Source of the DNA: Rhizophagus irregularis
Lineage: Eukaryota; Glomeromycota; Glomeromycetes; Glomerales; Glomeraceae
Assembly (NCBI RefSeq): GCF_026210795.1
Contig: NC_089431.1
Location: 3,658,001 to 3,722,000 of the forward strand
Length of the DNA stretch: 64,000 nucleotides
Direction: 5' to 3'
This document shows positions 43,962-55,189 of the stretch, piece after piece (the stretch's first letter is position 1; every line of letters starts with the position of its first letter). The notes under the pieces were generated by a model. The model saw only the letters and a list, made by a program, of their open reading frames with translations, made no database searches and was not told where the DNA came from. The translations under genes and the position numbers were made by a program.

Positions 43962-45728
43962 ATGGAACAACCAATCAACTATTTATTATCAAACAATACA
44001 ATTTTAATTCAACCAGAAAAAATCAGTGTAATCAAAATACAAAAAAAGGAAATGTACCGAATGTAATAAAAGAAGGAAGACTTTAAATGAAAGTCATCAG
44101 ATATGTCATGTTTGTTACAAAATTAAGATGGTATAAAAGTACGACCCAAGCGGAAACAATACTATTGATGACTTTATTAGGAATGCACAAATTAATCTTG
44201 TTAAAAAACATGGGAAAATGGAGTTTGTTCCTTATGATCAATTCACGAATGTAGAATTTATTGCCGAAGGAGGTTTTAGTAAAATATATAAGGCTATTTA
44301 AATTATTTAATTATAGTAGCAAAAAGGGAATTTGTGAACGAAATTATACAATTGTTCTCAAAAAGCTCAATAATTCTAATAACATCACATCTAAGGAGCT
44401 GAATATTATGATAAATCTTAAGCTAATATAAAAAAATCCTTTTTATCAATTTTTTTACATTATACTAAGATATTTAACGATTATTCTTCAAAACTTAAAA
44501 ACAATAATGGATATGAAAATATTAACAGGTATTTTGGGATTACTCAAGATCCTAATTCTCAAGACGTAATGATTATCATGCCATATTATGATTCAGGTGA
44601 TTTGATACATTACATCACTAAAAATTTTCATAGTATTAGATGGGCAACAAAGCTATGGGAATTAAGAAAAATAGTAGACGGACTCATTCAAATACATAAA
44701 GTAAATATTGCCCACAGAGATTTTCATAGTGGAAATATCCTTCTTAATAGAATTAGTTTAAAATTTATTCGTAGTATAAAAATAAGTGTTCTTGGTAGAA
44801 GTAATTCTGCAACTGAATCTGGAGATAATAATGAGAATTATGGTATTATTCCTTATATGGCTCCAGAGATTTTTCAAAGACAAAAATATGATAAAGCTTC
44901 AGATATATATAGTCTTGGAATGGTTATGTGGGAATTAATGACAGGTAGAAGACCTTTTTGGGACCGAAGTCATGATACAGATCTTATTATTGATATTTGC
45001 GATGGTTTACGACCACCAATTGTCACAAATGCACCTGAAGGATATATTGAATTAATGGAAGAATACTGGCACTCTAATCCAGAAAAAAGGCCATCTGCTA
45101 CTGATATACATGATAAACTTAATAAAAAAAATAGAGAAAGATGAAAAAAATAAGAAATAAAAAACTGACTGAAATTATAAAATCATCAGATATTGGGCCT
45201 GTAACAATAAATAATCCGAATGCCATTTATAGGAGCAGACCTCAAAGCGCCATGATTAATTCTGCAATATCTTTGAGGAATTCAAGAAGCCAATCTATTA
45301 ATTTAGAAAGAGTCAAAAGGAGATTTAAGGATGATTTAATTGAAAATAATAATTATTATGGTATGATATTCGTTATTTGCAAATATTGATAACCATTAGC
45401 AAATCATTATTTTTTTGATTAAAAATATATTTAGGTCAAAGTATTAAAAGAAATAAGTTATATGAAAATAAAGGTAATTACTTTTTTTAACAATATATAA
45501 ATTTCATATTTTAATTTAATAAAATTTTGTGTATACTTTTTAGATTATCTTACAAGAGAACTCGAATTTTGATATTGAGATGAATTTAAATAGTAGTAGT
45601 AAGTAAACATACAGTATTGATATGTACTTTTTAGTGGTAACTTTTATTTATATATTATAAACCTAATTTTGTTTAATTTATATATAGAATATATTACCGA
45701 GGAAATTGATTTCGATATTGATGTCTAA
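43962..45728 (+). pseudogene. Protein kinase pseudogene with lost DFG aspartate
   Basis: ATG at 43962 (MEQPINYLLSNNT) aligns with the intact minus-strand kinase at 51618. Lesions seen: a shift before the zinc-ribbon segment (KCTECNKRRKTLNESHQICH), a TAA after CYKIKMV, a TAA after GGFSKIYKAI, disrupted exon 1/2 junction, a shift near 45140 (…NKKNRER TGA), and an extra T near 45570. The catalytic region from 44473 is open: HRDFHSGNILL is intact, but the DFG-equivalent DLG of the paralogue reads SVLG (Asp to Val). YMAPEIFQRQKYDKASDIYS follows. Small 3' exons (GQSIKRNKLYENK, DYLTRELEF, YITEEIDFDIDV) end at TAA 45726-45728. Confidence 0.85.
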
Positions 45729-46283
45729 ATTATCGAAATTATATTTTTTATGTATTGAAATAAATATATAAACACTTATTGACGTTTTTGTATTGACTTC
45801 TAAAGTTTCTTTAAAATATGATAAGGTAGGGAATTTACTATTTTATAAAAAGGAAAGGGACTATATGTAAACATGTAGTCATGTAACACCCATCAGAGAT
45901 GGATGATGTGGATGATGTTATAACAATCGATAAGTCGATAACCAAAAAATAAGATATTTATCGAACGCATGCCAAAACCATTTTCAAATTAAAGATAAAT
46001 ATATAAATGAACAATCTTGGTTTATTTTTAATTACATGCATGAAAATAGACTTGTAAGAAAATTAAAATAATAGTTACTAATAAAAAAAACATTATTATG
46101 ATTATTATGGTTATAATAAATCATGATTCAGTGATTAAATCACGCATTAATAGTGGTAAGAGGAGTTCTTAAATAACATAATATAATACGCTTGTATATA
46201 AAATGGTTTAATACTTCAATTATTTTTCAATACTATATAATAAGTTACTAAAAAAAAAGAAAAAATTTTTTAAACATTATAAT

Positions 46284-46455
46284 TTAAAGAGCGTTGAGCT
46301 CAATTTATTTGGTGACGTATTCTAGTATGTTGATAATCTTTTTTAAACAAAAAGTTGGATAAAATACGATATGATGCTAACTTATGAACACCATTATTAA
46401 GATATTGATTAAAACTCATATTAACATCTAATAATTTAATTTCTTTTTAAAGTAG
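46284..46455 (-). pseudogene. Kinase C-terminal mini-exon relics
   Basis: Minus-strand fragments read YFKKEIKLLDVNMSFNQ (about 46405-46455) and EYVTK, TAA, IELNAL (about 46284-46325), the counterparts of the last kinase exons. The flank tcagtgattaaatcacgcat at 46134 matches 19836, so this and the relic at 20050-20215 descend from one duplicated gene tail. Confidence 0.6.
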
Positions 46456-46514
46456 CTTATAAAAATATAAAATTATGATATGTTTCTTTTTAAACATAAA
46501 TAAAAATACATAGT

Positions 46515-48271
46515 TTACATTTTTGAAATAAGATTTTCAATAACACGCTCCAAATCTCCATTAAATTCTTTCAAAGCTTTAAGATTTTCCTCTTCATTAT
46601 TGAATCCCATGTCTTTCAAACGAATTAATGTTTCTTGATACTCTTCTGAAAATTCTTGATCTAATTTAACAGGTAATGATCTTTGAATGTTTTGGGTTCC
46701 CTTCCATGGGGTCAATTCCTGAGAATTTTCATAAAATAAAAATTTCAAATAAAAATAATGTACAAATTTAGCATAAAATGTCTTTCTTGATAAATTATTG
46801 ATACCTGGTAAGTCGATGCAGAAGAAAGATCCCCATTCTTATTTGATGAAATGGAAGATAATCGTGGTAGTTTATGCAAATCGTTAAAATATGATGGTGT
46901 AATAGGACGTGGAGGAGTCATGCGAGGATTTGATTTGTGATATAAATACGACGGGTTAAAAAAAGGAGGTGGAGGTGGTGGTGGAGGTATTTCTTTAGTC
47001 ATGCGAGAATCTGATTTGTGACTTGGCTTGCTATTAGTATTTAAACTATTTAAACTTAAAAAGGTCTCAAATGGGTTGGAAGATAATCGTGGTGGTTCGT
47101 TAAAATATGAAACTGACGGTTTAAGAGGAGATGGAGGAGTTATTTCTTTAGTCATGCGAGGATTTGATTTGTGAATTGGATTGCTATTAAAAAGGGTCGA
47201 TGCAGAAAAATCAATTAAATCTCCCTTGTAATTTGATGAACTGGAAGATAATTGTGGTTGTTTATCCAAATCGTCGAAAGTATTTTTAGAATATGAATAT
47301 GACGATCTAGGAGGAGGTGGAGGAGTTATTTCTTTAGTCATACGAGGATTTGATTTGTGACCTGGCTTGCTATTAGGATTTAAACTTAAAAAGGTTTTTA
47401 ATAAATCCATATATAATTCCTCTGGTAGAACTTCCTTATAAGGTAGAATATGATCCGAAAATTCTTGAGAAGTTAAATTGTAGAACCTAATAAAAGGAAT
47501 ACATGATTGTAAAGTATTCTTTAAAGAATTAAAATCATCTTTTGAATAATTAGAGGGATTTGAAGAAAGACCAGGATTTTGCACAAGACCCCATTTAAGA
47601 ACATTCTCCCATACTTGAATTTCACTCATTTGAAGATTATCGCTTTGAATAAGTGAGATCAAAATTTTTTCTGGAACTGAAGAGAAATCTAATGATTTAA
47701 GTATCTTATCTGGATATTTAGACATTAAATCAGTACAATACTTTTGAAGTTCCAAAAAAGAATTATTTTCAAAACTTGTTTGATATATTAAATTAAAATT
47801 TTGTTCCATCCAGTTAGCTTTATTTTGAATTAAAAAGGATTGTATATGGGTAATTAATTCTTGAAGGTTTAGTTCATTGGCAGCAACTAGGATTTTAATA
47901 ATATCCAAATTATCATAATCTATCAAAGGTAGTTTCCCTCCATAAATATACCTAAATAAAAAAGATAAAAAAATTAAAATAATAAAATTTATTTAATAAA
48001 TTTCAATTTTTTTTTACCTTAAAATTAATTGAAAAATTTCCGGTGAAATATTTGGTAATTTAATGTGTATCAAAGTTCCATCATTTTCCTTTTTATTAGT
48101 TGATAAAATTCTTCTCAAATAAGAAGAACGATAATTTAAAATAACTATATGTGAACGAAATATTTTTACGTAAGGATCATTACCAACTTCAATAGTAATA
48201 TCGTAATATTCGTCATCATCCAAAATTTCAAGTAAATTTTGCGATAATTTTTGTAATAATATAAAATCCAT
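46515..48271 (-). CDS. BTB-BACK protein E with Pro-rich linker and C-terminal UBA domain
   Basis: Exons 48271-48018, 47951-46805 and 46718-46515 join in phase to about 534 aa. BTB: YYDITIEVGNDPYVKIFRSH, YIYGGKLPLIDY. BACK: WENVLKWGLVQNPGLSSN, CIPFIRFYNLTSQEFSDH. The linker repeats HKSNPRMTKEITPPP four times with polyproline runs (PPPPPRSS, IPPPPPPPPFF), candidates for profilin, SH3 or WW binding. The last exon (68 codons) reads ELTPWKGTQNIQRS and then a UBA-like three-helix pattern: YQETLIRLKDMGFNNEEENL followed by KALKEFNGDLERVIENLISK. The MGF loop and the hydrophobic spacing are those of ubiquitin-associated domains. I infer a CUL3 adaptor that can also bind ubiquitin. No lesion seen. Palindrome GGAAAAGATTTTCC lies 114 bp upstream. 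Confidence 0.82.
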
Positions 48272-49595
48272 TTTCTAAAATTAACAATTGTAATGAAGAA
48301 GAAAAAAAAAATTGAAAAATTGAGACAATGGAATTTTATATGTAATATTATGATGTAATGATGTACACAAATTTAACTGACATTGGAAAAGATTTTCCGT
48401 AAATTTTTATTGGGATCATCTTACCACATCAGCACTCGGCTATATGTTTATCATGTAATGCAAGTGATATTTGCAGGGCGTGACAAATAGAGAATAGAGA
48501 TCAAAAAAAAAACGTCGTGAGATAAATATGAACGCGGCAGTCACAGTTAGACATCACACCTTCCAGAGGGTAGTGTTATAATTTCTTTTTTTAATAGTAC
48601 AAATTACGAGGTTTCAAAATAACATGATTTCGTTTAAATTTTTTTAAAAAAAATGAATACGACTTTTCTTACTACAAATTTTACATTAACTGTTAAGGTG
48701 GATTTTTTAATATTTTTTCAACTTCAAATATATAGAGATCGCATCAAAATTATAATGTTTGATATAACAATTTTTATAACTGGAGTTTGTGTTACATCGA
48801 TTTCTGAAAGTGTACAAAATTTGAACATTCCTTTAAAATAAAACAAATGTAATGAATGTGTTTATAACGAAATGCATATAGAGGTTTATGATGTCGAACG
48901 ATTCAAATTTTTCGAACGGATTTTGAATTTAACTGATTTTATTGTCACAGTATCTTATTAAAGCAGAAAATTTGGTTCGTCATCATTTAAAATATTTTAA
49001 AAACATTTATTGATATCAGATGTTCAAGCTAAATTTAACAAAATTAAATTAGATAAATAACAAAATTTTGTTCAATCCAAAAAGTAGTCAAAAATAATGT
49101 GCTTATAAATACGAGATTAAATAACGCAATCGAAGTATTGAACCTTTTAAATTATGTTGTATTTGATTTATAAAGATTTTTCAAATGACACCTGATTTTA
49201 ATTTTAAAAAAGATAAAAACCTGAATAAAACATCTTATCATATTTGATAAATTCATTATTATTCCTTGTTTATATATGATATTTAATTGTTGAAATTATT
49301 ATTACGCGATGTTATTATTGCATTTCAAACAACGGTCTGCAAAGTTTAAAATTTAAAATTAATTTATATTATTATTTGGTTTATACGTCATATTTTGTGT
49401 ATTCCAAAAGAAATTTTGGCATCACTTGAATTATTATATAAACTTTTATAATTGAAAACGTTAATATATTTTATTATTGATATTATTGATATTATATAAA
49501 CAATATTAAAATATTTTTCCGCCATTGTAATAAAAAAAAAAAAGAAATAATTAAAATTCCCATAAATTTATCTTTTAATAATTTTAATAATAAAT
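48272..49595. other. Intergenic E to kinase
   Basis: Holds the gene E upstream region and otherwise AT-rich non-coding DNA between two genes transcribed in the same (-) direction. A 62-codon plus-strand frame at 48653 has no supporting feature. Confidence 0.5.
48385..48398. promoter_or_regulatory. Conserved upstream palindrome, gene E
   Basis: GGAAAAGATTTTCC, 114-127 bp upstream of gene E's ATG. Confidence 0.45.
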
Positions 49596-49888
49596 TCAAA
49601 GATTATTAATATCAATATCAAATTCTTTGGTGATATATTCTATATTATAAATTAAAAAATAAATTAAAATTATTATTCAGATACTGTAAAATTTAAAATA
49701 TTTTACATACCGTTATTTCGAGGTTGATCTAAATTTATATTAATATCTATTTCGATTTCTTTCGTAATGTAATCTAAGTAATTAGATTTACAGAATAATT
49801 AGAATTTTATTTAACTAAATAAAAATGGGTTATCATTTACCTGAATTTTTAGTTTTAAATAATTTTCCCTTTTTAATAATGCTTTGAC
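49596..49888 (-). other. Kinase 3' mini-exons, alternative or vestigial
   Basis: Three splice-bounded coding pieces follow the kinase stop at 49985: 49888-49841 (GQSIIKKGKLFKTKNS), 49773-49711 (DYITKEIEIDININLDQPRN) and 49639-49596 (EYITKEFDIDINNL, TGA). They join in frame with each other. I could not find a donor linking them in frame to the upstream exon, so they are either used in an alternative transcript that skips the stop-containing exon or are being lost. Confidence 0.5.
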
Positions 49889-49984
49889 CTAAATAATTTT
49901 TTTAAAAAAAAAGAAAAATTATTAAATAAAATTTTTGTTATTTTTTGTTATTTATTACAGTTGAGGATAAAATAAAAACATTGA

Positions 49985-51618
49985 TCAATCTTTTATTAAA
50001 GTTGATGTAAAAAGTCTAATTTTATCATATATACTATCGTCATTACTGTCTTCAACTGAATCATTCTCGAACTTTCTTTTATCTTTAAAATAAATGATAA
50101 ACAATGGTATTAATAATAACATAAATAACATTAAACAATTATTTTTTTAAAAAAAATACCAGTAGATGCTATATTATTCTCCTGATAATAATAAAATGGA
50201 TCTATATAGTTGTTCAAAAATAAATTAAAGTCAAAATTATCCTTATAGTAAATATGTATCGTTAGTATCACAAAAATTTTACCAGTTTCTAAGTTAGTGT
50301 TAATGGATCGACTTCTTGAACTTTTTAAAGACATTGCGGAATGAATCATACGACTTAAAGGTCTACTCTTATAAATAGCACCTGGATTATTTTTTGCTAC
50401 AGGTCCAATATCTGATGATTTTATAATTTTAGTTGGATTTCTATAATAATAATTTTCCAGCTCATTTTTCCACATTTCTTCAATTTTCTCTAATATGTCG
50501 ATAGTTGTTGGTCTTTTCTTTGGATCAGAGTGCCAGCAATCTTTCATTAATTCAATAAATCCTTTAGGTGCATTTGTAACAATTGGTGGTCGTAAACCAT
50601 CACTTATATCAATAATAAGCTCTGTATCATGATCTCGATCCCAAAAAGGTCTTCTACCATTCGTAAACTCCCACATAATCATTCCGAAACTATATATATC
50701 TGAAGCTTCGGTATATTTCTGTCCTTGAAAAATCTCTGGTGCCATATAAGGAATAATGCCATAATTTTCATTTGTATTATCCGTAGATCCAGTTGCAGAT
50801 TTACTAATTCCCAGATCACCTATATACGCGAAATATTCACCAATAAAGATATTTCCACTATGTAAATCTCTGTGGATAATTTTTGTTTTATGCATATGTT
50901 TAAGTCCAATTATTATACACCTTAATTTATTCAACCTATTTTCCCAACTAATATTATAAAAGTCATTACTTATAAAATGTGTCATATCTCCTGATTTATA
51001 ATATGGCATAATTATCATATAATCTCTGGTAATAGGATCTCGAGTAATTCCAAGGTATTGACTAATGTTCAATTTAGATACGTTGCTATCCGAATAAATC
51101 TGATAAAATACCTTGAGCTAATTGAAAAAGTAATTAATTTTTATCGTTACATTTGAAGATTTAAAATATTACTTATAACGTACCTCATTCAGTTCCTTGG
51201 ATGTAATGTTTTTGGAATCGTTAAGTTTTTTAAGAACAACGGTATAATTATTTTTACGACCATTATCCAAATGATTATTTTTAAACTTAAACCAATCGTA
51301 AATTGGACCATTAATCCAGGTAGCTTTATAAATTTTACTAAATCCTCCTTCGGCAATAAATTCAATATTTTTGAGTTTATTATAATAAACAAACTCCAAT
51401 TCCCCTCCCAGTTCATTATTATTAGATTGTGTATATATGATAAAATCGTCAATAACATTGTTTCCACTTAATGTATACTTTCCACTTCGACATGCGTAAC
51501 AAAGCTGGTTGCTTTCATCTATTGTTTTTCTTATTTTACATTCATTACATTTTTTATGATCGATGTTGTCTGATACTAAGAAGTCAATTTTATGTTTATA
51601 ATTAATTGATTGTTCCAT
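49985..51618 (-). CDS. Protein kinase (TKL-like), apparently intact
   Basis: Exons 51618-51184, 51117-50160 and 50082-49985 join in frame to about 496 aa. The N-terminus has a zinc-ribbon-like CNECKIRKTIDESNQLCYAC (two CxxC pairs). Kinase motifs: glycine loop IAEGGFSKIYKATW, VVLKKL (ATP-anchoring Lys), IIHRDLHSGNIF (HRD), YIGDLGISKSAT (DLG for DFG), GIIPYMAPEIFQGQKYTEAS, FGMIMWEFTNGRRPFW, DCWHSDPKKRP. All catalytic residues are present, so activity is expected; the substrate is unknown. The C-terminal extension contains SSRSRSINTNLE and an acidic end (VEDSNDDS). A 41-bp stretch starting at GTAAAATTTT (about 50282) with TACTAAC looks like an intron, but removing it shifts frame, so I keep it. 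Further 3' mini-exons lie at 49596-49888. Confidence 0.82.
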
Positions 51619-51894
51619 TGTATCGACTTTTCCTAATTATTTGAGAAAGAAAATTATCAATATACACAATACGTTAAATATTTTTTCAATAGTAAAAGTT
51701 GACAAAAATTAACGAATTCTTTTTTCGGACTCTAAAAATTCTTATTAAAAATTTCTAACCGGAAATGTCAAATAACTGAAAATGAATTTTTAATGAGAAG
51801 TCCATAAAAGAATTCTAAGAATTTTATTGTTATGTGGTTCACATGTTTGATTGTTAATTTACTCCATAAAGTATTTAATTTGTTGATCATTTAA

Positions 51895-52276
51895 GGCCAC
51901 TCCAATTTAATAGTTTGTTTAACGTACCCCACCCCCCTCGTTTTTGAAAAATTTTTAAAAATAAACAAACATATGTTATATCACGTAACTTACAATAACA
52001 TCACCGATCTGTATAATATTTAAAAGAATTTCTTTCCAGTGCATTTGAATCTACCAAAGAAAATATTCCCAGTGGTATAATTAATAAAAGTAATATATGT
52101 AAACTTATTAATTACATTATCTGTAATAAACCAAGATGTATTTTTAGTAAAAATGCATTGAGTGATAAAGAAAAAACTATGTTCATTTTTAAATGTTTAC
52201 TTAATTTGACCCCCTCCCCCCCTTCAATTTTTATATAAAGTTAGGACGTTAAACAAACTATTAAATTGGAGTGGCC
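51895..52276. mobile_element. PIF/Harbinger-like MITE with perfect 31-bp inverted termini
   Basis: The ends are exact inverted repeats for 31 bp, starting GGCCACTCCAATTTAATAGT on the left. The flanking trinucleotide TAA is duplicated (51892-51894, 52277-52279). The 382-bp interior has C-runs near each end and no ORF. A 3-bp TWA-type target duplication is characteristic of PIF/Harbinger. The inner part of the terminus (TTTGTTTAAC) is shared with the MITEs of the 11545-16990 array. Confidence 0.85.
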
Positions 52277-53525
52277 TAAATTACCGTTATGAGTAAAAAA
52301 GATAAACTAAAATTTGACGATTTCATAATGGTCATCACGTGAGGGCAGAGATATTCACGTGTTCGATCATAGAGCCGTGTCACTCATAAAGTATCATGTG
52401 ATTAACTATTTTCTTTCTTATGAGAAAACAGTACTCATAAATTAGAGATTTCCTTGTTGTCTATATAAAAAATAAACGAAGACCTATTAGACTTATGGTC
52501 ATTTATAAGCGGCATAGTTAATTACTGGCAAAAAATGAGCATGACAATGCGATAGGGTACATTTTATTATTTTAAATCTTTATTTATCCCTTAATAATTT
52601 AAAATGCACAAAAATACAAAATTACTTGCATTCCTTATAAAAAATTTATATTTGTATTCACTTTTTTTTTAATAATGTAATCCTGGTTAGTGTGTCAACT
52701 AAGACATCGACCCAATCACACAGTAAATACGTTAAAAAAGCGTACTTTTAAGTCATTGGTTAATCATAACTATTAAGAAATTAGAGAATATTACCCTAAC
52801 GATAATAGATAGTCCTTTTCATAGTCAATACCAATTATTGACCCCTACACAAATACTTCCATATTCCTGAAGCTTGAAAAACATCAAAAAGAAAGTTTGG
52901 GGAACATCGGAATGATTAAATTTACTTCAAATTTAGATTGATTTTTATTTTGATAAATGAATATTTTCAATTTTCAATGAAACTTTAAAATATTCTCACG
53001 AAATGAAGAATTCCGTTATCACATATTATAATTTATATTGATTTTTTTTTTTTGACGTAATAATTTGTAACACCCTGTAACAACTACTAGTAATACTTTT
53101 ATTAACGTGTAATAATTTTAAAATGTTTGCAAGTATTAATATCTTTATTAATTATTGTGTCGCAAACAATTAAATATTTTTATTAATATGTAAAAAATTT
53201 AAAATATTTCGCAAATATTAATTTTTTTTTTTATAGAAATTGATATATTTTTTTTTATTAATATTTAATAATTTTAATATATAATATAATACTTCGCAAA
53301 ACTTAATGAATTATTATTTCGGCAATTTATAATTAATTTCGTCGTACTTTTATATGTTCAATACCGTTGCTCTTTGAGTGGTGTTTGCACAATCTTAAAA
53401 ACATTTAACAGCGACATAAACACTTCATAAATTTACTAGAAAAAGGTTAGAACCAAAATATGGCCAAAAAACAAAAAATATCAAAAAAAAATTTTTTTGT
53501 GTTATTTTGTTAATTTAACGAGTGA

Positions 53526-54009
53526 ATATATCGGGTTTACCACAAATCCCGTTGAAATAAAATCCCGATAGTCACAAATTCTGACAGTTAAAAATCTTGA
53601 CAGTCAAAATCCCAAAATTTTAAAATAAAAAATTATATAAATTTTCCATAATTTTAACGCAATAACGGGCTAATTTATTCGATATAATACTGATATAATT
53701 AAAATATAATCTGTAAATTTTATTAATACCAATGCAAATTTTATTAATATTAATGTAAATTAACTAACGTTACTATATTATTAGTTAAAAGGATTATGTA
53801 TAGTATATTACTAGATTACTAAACTTAGTAAAACTATTCATTATTTTCTAAATTAGAAATAATTGCATTAAAAAAATTACGTAATCACAAATTCATCTGA
53901 TCGAATCTCAGACAGGTCAAGATTTTAGATCATCGGATTCTGTGGCTGAAAGGATTATAGACTGTTGATATTATGGGTGTCAGGATTTTTGGGTGATCCC
54001 GAATATATC
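53526..54009. mobile_element. Degenerate MITE with atcccga motifs
   Basis: The left end (atatatcgggtttaccacaa) and the reverse complement of the right end (gatatattcgggatcaccca) are imperfect inverted repeats. Internal subterminal repeats of aaatcccg and tctgacag occur. No ORF. The 19060-19185 repeat uses similar aatcccga words and may be related. Confidence 0.5.
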
Positions 54010-54785
54010 ATATATTTTTCAATATTGCAAAAAAAAATCTTATAAAATTTATAAAATTCGTGAGTAGTTAACTAAAATATAAGGTGGTTCCAAAGTAAAC
54101 TTTTTCTTTGTCGTTTAAATTTGATCATTGATTGTTGATTTTGTGGAACATCAAAATAATGTCACTTCCGTACCTGATCTGCTGGATCTTCAAATTTAGT
54201 TAGAAAAATAAATTTCGGTTTTAATATTTTTTATTTTAATATACTGTGAGGTACAATCAAAATTTTATCACAAAAATTATATTTTATTCTAAAATTATTA
54301 TTTTATTTTATTCATTTGTGTTTTTAATTTTGTCATAGTAACCACAGTTGTAATGTAATAAACACAGTAACATAAACTATTTATTATAACCAATAATTAC
54401 TAATAATGAATTCCATACGAATATTACATATAAAATGGATTTGGAAAATATCATTGCCTTTGCATATGTATATTCTTCTTTCAGTTATTATTATACAGTA
54501 TCTTTTAGTGAATTAAATTATCTTGTAAGATGAAATTACCTAGTAAATTATAGCACCAATAATTTTTAAATCAGAAATATTAAAAATAAAATTTTAAATT
54601 TAAATAAAATATTATGAGGTGCACCAAAGAAATTTAATATTAAATTCAATTAGAAAACTCTTACTTAATAAATTTCAACATATAAATTACATGAGTATTA
54701 TGAAATAGCCAAGATTTTTGCAGGTCACGTTAAGATTGACAATAATAGCTGTTTATCTTTTATTGTTTTAGATAATCACGTACAT

Positions 54786-55016
54786 TCATACATTCGTATC
54801 ACCTTGCATTACAGTGAAATTATTCAAATAACAAATGACAGCCAATTTCGCAAATGATCTACGTCTTTGTTGATCAACAATATAATTTTGGTCCACATTA
54901 TACTTTAATTTTTTTTCAATTAAATTCATGTGATAAGATATCAACCAATCAAAATTAAAAAGACAAAATAACAAAATAATTATGAATAATAACAAATGAT
55001 TCTTCATATACTGCAT
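54786..55016 (-). CDS. Small putative secreted or membrane protein
   Basis: A 76-codon frame starts at ATG 55016 (a second ATG at 55007 is equally possible). A short basic start is followed by about 20 hydrophobic residues (HLLLFIIILLFCLFNF), compatible with a signal peptide or membrane anchor. The rest is hydrophilic, with a tri-arginine DQQRRRSF site and two Cys-poor segments. It lies 174 bp upstream of, and divergent from, the Sel1 gene. A cleaved secreted peptide with a Kex2-like site is possible. No family recognised and the length is near the noise level. Confidence 0.35.
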   Translation of the reverse strand: MQYMKNHLLLFIIILLFCLFNFDWLISYHMNLIEKKLKYNVDQNYIVDQQRRRSFAKLAVICYLNNFTVMQGDTNV

Positions 55017-55189
55017 TAGCGCAGGCTTATAAACCAAATAATTAACCGCAGTATGATACGCAATATAATGATTTACTGTATGACAAATAGAGTAACCGTA
55101 GCACCAATGTTTTTTGTACTTATATTAAGATTTTATAGCTTTTTAGCTTTGTTTGAATAAAACAAAAAAATTTTCTTTTCAAACCAATA

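Larger units (their letters stand above)
51619..54785. other. Intergenic with two MITEs
   Basis: No gene is seen in about 3.2 kb. It contains the elements at 51895-52276 and 53526-54009; the rest is AT-rich. Confidence 0.6.
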
